Shown here: piece by piece, positions 60,606-64,000 of the stretch | Numbering within the stretch: the stretch's first letter is position 1 | How the letters are laid out: each line of letters starts with the position of its first letter | DNA from: Pseudoxanthomonas sp. CF385 | GTDB lineage: Bacteria; Pseudomonadota; Gammaproteobacteria; Xanthomonadales; Xanthomonadaceae | Direction of reading: 5' to 3' | NCBI RefSeq assembly: GCF_900104255.1 | Contig: NZ_FNKZ01000001.1 | Span: 1,828,001 to 1,892,000, forward strand | DNA: 64,000 nt | Translations under genes and position numbers: made by a program | The notes under the pieces: generated by a model | Database searches by the model: none | Told to the model about the DNA's origin: nothing | Seen by the model: the letters and a program-made list of their open reading frames with translations, nothing else

Positions 60606-63600
60606 GTGAGTGACGTACGCGTGAGCACACCCGCCAGCCAGTTTCCCGCAGCCCAGGCCGATGCCACGCCGCTGCGCTTCGTGACCGCCGCCAGCCTGTT
60701 CGACGGACACGATGCCGCCATCAACATCATGCGCCGCCTGATCCAGGGCGAGGGCGCGGAAGTCATCCACCTGGGCCACAACCGCAGCGTCGAGGACGTG
60801 GTCCGCGCCGCGCTGCAGGAAGACGCCGACGGCATCGCGCTGTCCAGCTACCAGGGCGGCCATGTCGAGTACTTCAAGTACATGGTCGACATGCTGAAGG
60901 ACCGCGGCGCCGGCCATGTGCGCGTGTTCGGCGGCGGCGGCGGCACCATCACGCCGGAAGAGATCGCCGAGCTGCAGGCCTACGGCGTGGAGCGCATCTA
61001 CCACCCCAACGACGGCATGAAGATGGGCCTGGTGGAAATGATCCAGGACGTCGTGAAGCGCGCCGGCGACGCGCGCGCGGAAACCGCCGCCGCGCGCGAC
61101 ACCGCGCCCGCGCAGCCCAGGCTCACCGACGAAGCCGGCATCGGTCGCGTGCTCAGCGCCATCGAGGATGGCCGCTATACCGAGGCCGAGCTGGAGAAGT
61201 TGCGTGCGCAGTGGGCCAAGGGTCCGCATGCGCCGTTCCCCGCGCGGCCGACGCCGGTGGTCGGCATCACCGGTACCGGCGGCGCCGGCAAGTCGTCGGT
61301 CACCGACGAACTGATGAACCGCTTCCTGTCGTGCTTCCCGCAGATGCACATCGCGGTGATCTCGGTCGATCCCACCCGCCGCCGTACCGGGGGCGCGCTG
61401 CTGGGCGACCGCATCCGCATGAACGCGCTGCGCAGCGACCGCATCTACATGCGCTCGATGGCCACCCGCCGCCAGCACGTGGCCACCAATGCCGTGCTGA
61501 AGGACTGCATCGCCTTCCTGAAATCGCTGGGCTTCGACCTGGTGATCGTCGAGACCGCCGGTATCGGCCAGAGCGATTCGGAGATCGTCGACCTGGTCGA
61601 CTTCCCGATGTACGTGATGACCAGCGACTACGGCGCGGCCAGCCAGCTGGAGAAGATCGACATGATCGACTTCGCCGAGCTGATCGTGTTGAACAAGTAC
61701 GACAAGCGCGGCGCCGAAGATGCACTGCGCGACGTGCGCAAGCAGTGGAAGCGCAACCGCGTGGCGTTCCAGACCGCGGACGCCGACGTGCCGGTGTATC
61801 CCACCATCGCCAGCCAGTTCAACGACCCCGGCGTCAGCTGGATGTTCGCCAACCTGTGCCGCCTACTGCGCGAGAAGCTGCAGCTGCCGGCGGAGAAGTG
61901 GACGCCCGCGCTCGATACCGAGCTGAAGGAACCGCGCGCCACCGTGCTGATCCCCGGCAGCCGCGTGCGCTATCTGGCCGAGATCGCCGAACAGGGTCGC
62001 GGCATCAACCGCCGCATCGAGACCGAAGCCGAGACCGCCAGCCGCGCCCAGCATTACTGGCATGCGCTGAAGGACCTCGATGATGCCGCGCTGCCGACGG
62101 CGCTGGCCCTGTATCCGGCCGATGCGCTGGTGGGCGAGGGCGACCGTTCGCTCCTCACCCTGCGCCAGCGCTACAACGACGCCATCCAGTCGCTGTCGTC
62201 CGAGGCGCTCAAGCTGCTGCGCGAGTGGCCCGCCCGCTTCAAGGCCGTCACCGATCCGGTCAACGAGTACCAGGTGCGCGGCAAGACGATCCGCATCGAG
62301 AACTACCGCGAATCGCTCAGCCACCAGCAGATCCCGAAGATCGCGCCGCCGCCCTACCAGGGCTGGGGCGAACTGCTGACCTTCCTGCAGAAAGAGAATC
62401 TGCCGGGCAGCTATCCGTACACCGGTGGCGTGTATCCGTACCGCCGCACCGGCGAGGATCCGATCCGCATGTTCGCCGGCGAAGGCACGCCCGAGCGCAC
62501 CAACCGCCGCTTCCACTACCTGTCCGTCGGCCAGCCGGCCGCGCGCCTGTCCACCGCCTTCGACAGCGTCACGCTGTACGGCGAAGACCCGGCGCCGCGC
62601 CCGGACATCTACGGCAAGATCGGCAACTCCGGCGTCAACATCCCCACGCTGGACGACATGAAGAAGCTGTACTCCGGCTTCGATCTGTGCGCGCCCACCA
62701 CCTCGGTGTCGATGACGATCAACGGCCCGGCGCCGATGATCCTGGCGATGTTCATGAACACCGCCATCGACCAGCAGGTGGAGAAGTACCTGCAGGCCGA
62801 CGACGCGCGCTGGGCCGAGGCGCAGCAGAAGATCGCGGCGTTCTTCGAAGGCCGCGCGCGGCCGCAGTACCACGGCGAGTTGCCGCCCACCAATACCGGC
62901 CTGGGCCTAGGGCTGCTGGGCATCACCGGCGATCAGCTGGTGGACGAAGGCACCTACGCGCGCATCAAGGCCGAGACGCTGGCCACCGTGCGCGGCACCG
63001 TGCAGGCCGACATCCTCAAGGAAGACCAGGCGCAGAACACCTGCATCTTCAGTACGGAGTTCGCCCTGCGCATGATGGGCGACATCCAGCAGTACTTCGT
63101 CGACAACGCGGTGCGCAACTTCTACTCGGTGAGCATCAGCGGGTACCACATCGCCGAAGCCGGGGCGAACCCGATCAGCCAGCTCGCCTTCACGCTGTCG
63201 AACGGCTTCACCATCGTGGAGTACTACCTGGCCCGCGGCATGAAGATCGACGACTTCGCGCCCAACCTGTCGTTCTTCTTCAGCAACGGCATGGACCCGG
63301 AGTACACCGTCATCGGCCGCGTCGCCCGCCGCATCTGGGCGCGCGCGATGCGCGAGCGCTACGGCGCCAACGAGCGCAGCCAGATGATGAAGTACCACAT
63401 CCAGACCTCCGGCCGCTCGCTGCACGCGCAGGAGATCCAGTTCAACGACATCCGCACCACGCTGCAGGCGCTGTATGCGCTGTTCGACAATTGCAACAGC
63501 CTGCACACCAATGCCTATGACGAGGCGATCACCACGCCGACGGAAGAGAGCGTGCGCCGCGCGGTGGCCATCCAGATGATCATCAACAAGGAGCTGGGGC

Positions 63601-64000
63601 TGAACTTCAACGAGAACCCCTGGCAGGGAAGTTTCGTCGTCGACCAGCTGACGGACATCGTGGAAGAGGCGGTCTACAAGGAGTTCGAGGCCATCAGCGA
63701 GCGCGGCGGCGTGCTCGGCGCCATGGACACCATGTACCAGCGCGGCAAGATCCAGGAAGAGTCGCTGTACTACGAGCACAAGAAGCACGACGGCAGCCTG
63801 CCGCTGGTGGGCGTGAACACCTTCCTGCCGCGCGAGCACGGCGGCGAGATCGCCACCGAGATCGAGCTGATCCGGTCCACCGAAGAAGAGAAGGGCCAGC
63901 AGATCGCCAACGTCCGCGCCTGGCAGGCCTCGCGCAACGCGCTGGCGCCGGAAGGCGAGACCGACCATAGCCACGCCACGGCGTTGGAAGAACACGCCGA
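60606..64000 (+). CDS. icmF: fused isobutyryl-CoA mutase-type enzyme (IcmF), partial at window end
   Basis: A fused B12-dependent acyl-CoA mutase that runs off the right edge; 1131 codons are visible and probably only some 40 are missing. Order: B12-binding domain (about 20-150, [14 protein letters not shown] with the cobalt-ligand histidine), MeaB-like GTPase (P-loop GTGGAGKSS near 222, [12 protein letters not shown]), and the mutase barrel (about 550 onward, [20 protein letters not shown]). That fusion order is IcmF, not methylmalonyl-CoA mutase. The usual IcmF segment GVFPF reads GVYPY, which could affect substrate choice between isobutyryl, isovaleryl and pivalyl-CoA. The start is GTG at 60606 or at 60621 in frame. 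Confidence 0.93.
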   Translation, partial: MSDVRVSTPASQFPAAQADATPLRFVTAASLFDGHDAAINIMRRLIQGEGAEVIHLGHNRSVEDVVRAALQEDADGIALSSYQGGHVEYFKYMVDMLKDRGAGHVRVFGGGGGTITPEEIAELQAYGVERIYHPNDGMKMGLVEMIQDVVKRAGDARAETAAARDTAPAQPRLTDEAGIGRVLSAIEDGRYTEAELEKLRAQWAKGPHAPFPARPTPVVGITGTGGAGKSSVTDELMNRFLSCFPQMHIAVISVDPTRRRTGGALLGDRIRMNALRSDRIYMRSMATRRQHVATNAVLKDCIAFLKSLGFDLVIVETAGIGQSDSEIVDLVDFPMYVMTSDYGAASQLEKIDMIDFAELIVLNKYDKRGAEDALRDVRKQWKRNRVAFQTADADVPVYPTIASQFNDPGVSWMFANLCRLLREKLQLPAEKWTPALDTELKEPRATVLIPGSRVRYLAEIAEQGRGINRRIETEAETASRAQHYWHALKDLDDAALPTALALYPADALVGEGDRSLLTLRQRYNDAIQSLSSEALKLLREWPARFKAVTDPVNEYQVRGKTIRIENYRESLSHQQIPKIAPPPYQGWGELLTFLQKENLPGSYPYTGGVYPYRRTGEDPIRMFAGEGTPERTNRRFHYLSVGQPAARLSTAFDSVTLYGEDPAPRPDIYGKIGNSGVNIPTLDDMKKLYSGFDLCAPTTSVSMTINGPAPMILAMFMNTAIDQQVEKYLQADDARWAEAQQKIAAFFEGRARPQYHGELPPTNTGLGLGLLGITGDQLVDEGTYARIKAETLATVRGTVQADILKEDQAQNTCIFSTEFALRMMGDIQQYFVDNAVRNFYSVSISGYHIAEAGANPISQLAFTLSNGFTIVEYYLARGMKIDDFAPNLSFFFSNGMDPEYTVIGRVARRIWARAMRERYGANERSQMMKYHIQTSGRSLHAQEIQFNDIRTTLQALYALFDNCNSLHTNAYDEAITTPTEESVRRAVAIQMIINKELGLNFNENPWQGSFVVDQLTDIVEEAVYKEFEAISERGGVLGAMDTMYQRGKIQEESLYYEHKKHDGSLPLVGVNTFLPREHGGEIATEIELIRSTEEEKGQQIANVRAWQASRNALAPEGETDHSHATALEEHA

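Overview
The window is 64 kb of high-GC gammaproteobacterial chromosome, almost certainly from the family Xanthomonadaceae (Xanthomonas, Pseudoxanthomonas or Lysobacter relatives). The evidence is a nine-gene his operon headed by a TrpR-family repressor, GTAG-type and GTGGGAGCGAC-type REP doublets like those of Xanthomonas and Stenotrophomonas, GTG and TTG start codons, and chains of genes joined by ATGA overlaps. It reads as stable core chromosome: I see no insertion sequence, integrase, prophage, plasmid gene, CRISPR array or rRNA, and one tRNA.

Layout. 1-7.5 kb: proA, then on the minus strand the four-gene pgaABCD operon for the biofilm polymer poly-N-acetylglucosamine, preceded by a close match to a sigma-54 promoter, and tRNA-Pro(CGG). 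7.5-12.8 kb: hisS, a histidine-ammonia-lyase-like enzyme with an unusual insertion, and a membrane diguanylate cyclase. 12.9-20.4 kb: the histidine biosynthesis operon (regulator, hisG-D-C-B-H-A-F-IE) with a perfect 26-bp palindrome at its promoter. 20.5-29.4 kb: a secreted phosphoesterase, a YdeI protein, a DMT exporter, methionine-salvage genes mtnB-D-C, two APC permeases and a Nudix hydrolase. 29.4-36 kb: serA divergent from a D-2-hydroxyglutarate-dehydrogenase-like flavoenzyme, a DUF2388 plus DUF4105 pair, the EF-P paralogue EfpL/YeiP and an SDR enzyme.

36-60 kb is dominated by leucine catabolism in several pieces: leucine dehydrogenase, isovaleryl-CoA dehydrogenase, both subunits of methylcrotonyl-CoA carboxylase (about 9 kb apart), methylglutaconyl-CoA hydratase, HMG-CoA lyase and thiolase. 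One piece (43.3-36.0 kb, minus strand) is a tightly coupled six-gene operon that also encodes a lipoprotein and ends in a triple-PAS GGDEF-EAL protein. Between the pieces lie a Fur-box-linked feoAB iron-transport operon, a five-gene cluster (bactofilin, zinc-ribbon protein, HscC-type Hsp70, two membrane J-proteins) and two tandem alanine-rich lipoproteins. The right end holds a TetR regulator and an alpha/beta hydrolase that share an 18-bp inverted sequence, and a fused isobutyryl-CoA-mutase-type enzyme (IcmF) that runs off the window.

Three themes link the genes: the biofilm and c-di-GMP lifestyle switch (pga operon, one membrane cyclase, one PAS-GGDEF-EAL protein), amino-acid metabolism (proline, histidine, serine, methionine salvage, leucine and valine breakdown), and envelope or proteostasis functions (HscC cluster, lipoproteins, DUF4105). 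The strongest candidates for undescribed biology are the bactofilin-HscC-J cluster, the leucine operon ending in a c-di-GMP enzyme, the DUF2388/HExxH-DUF4105 pair and the sigma-54 promoter of the pga operon.
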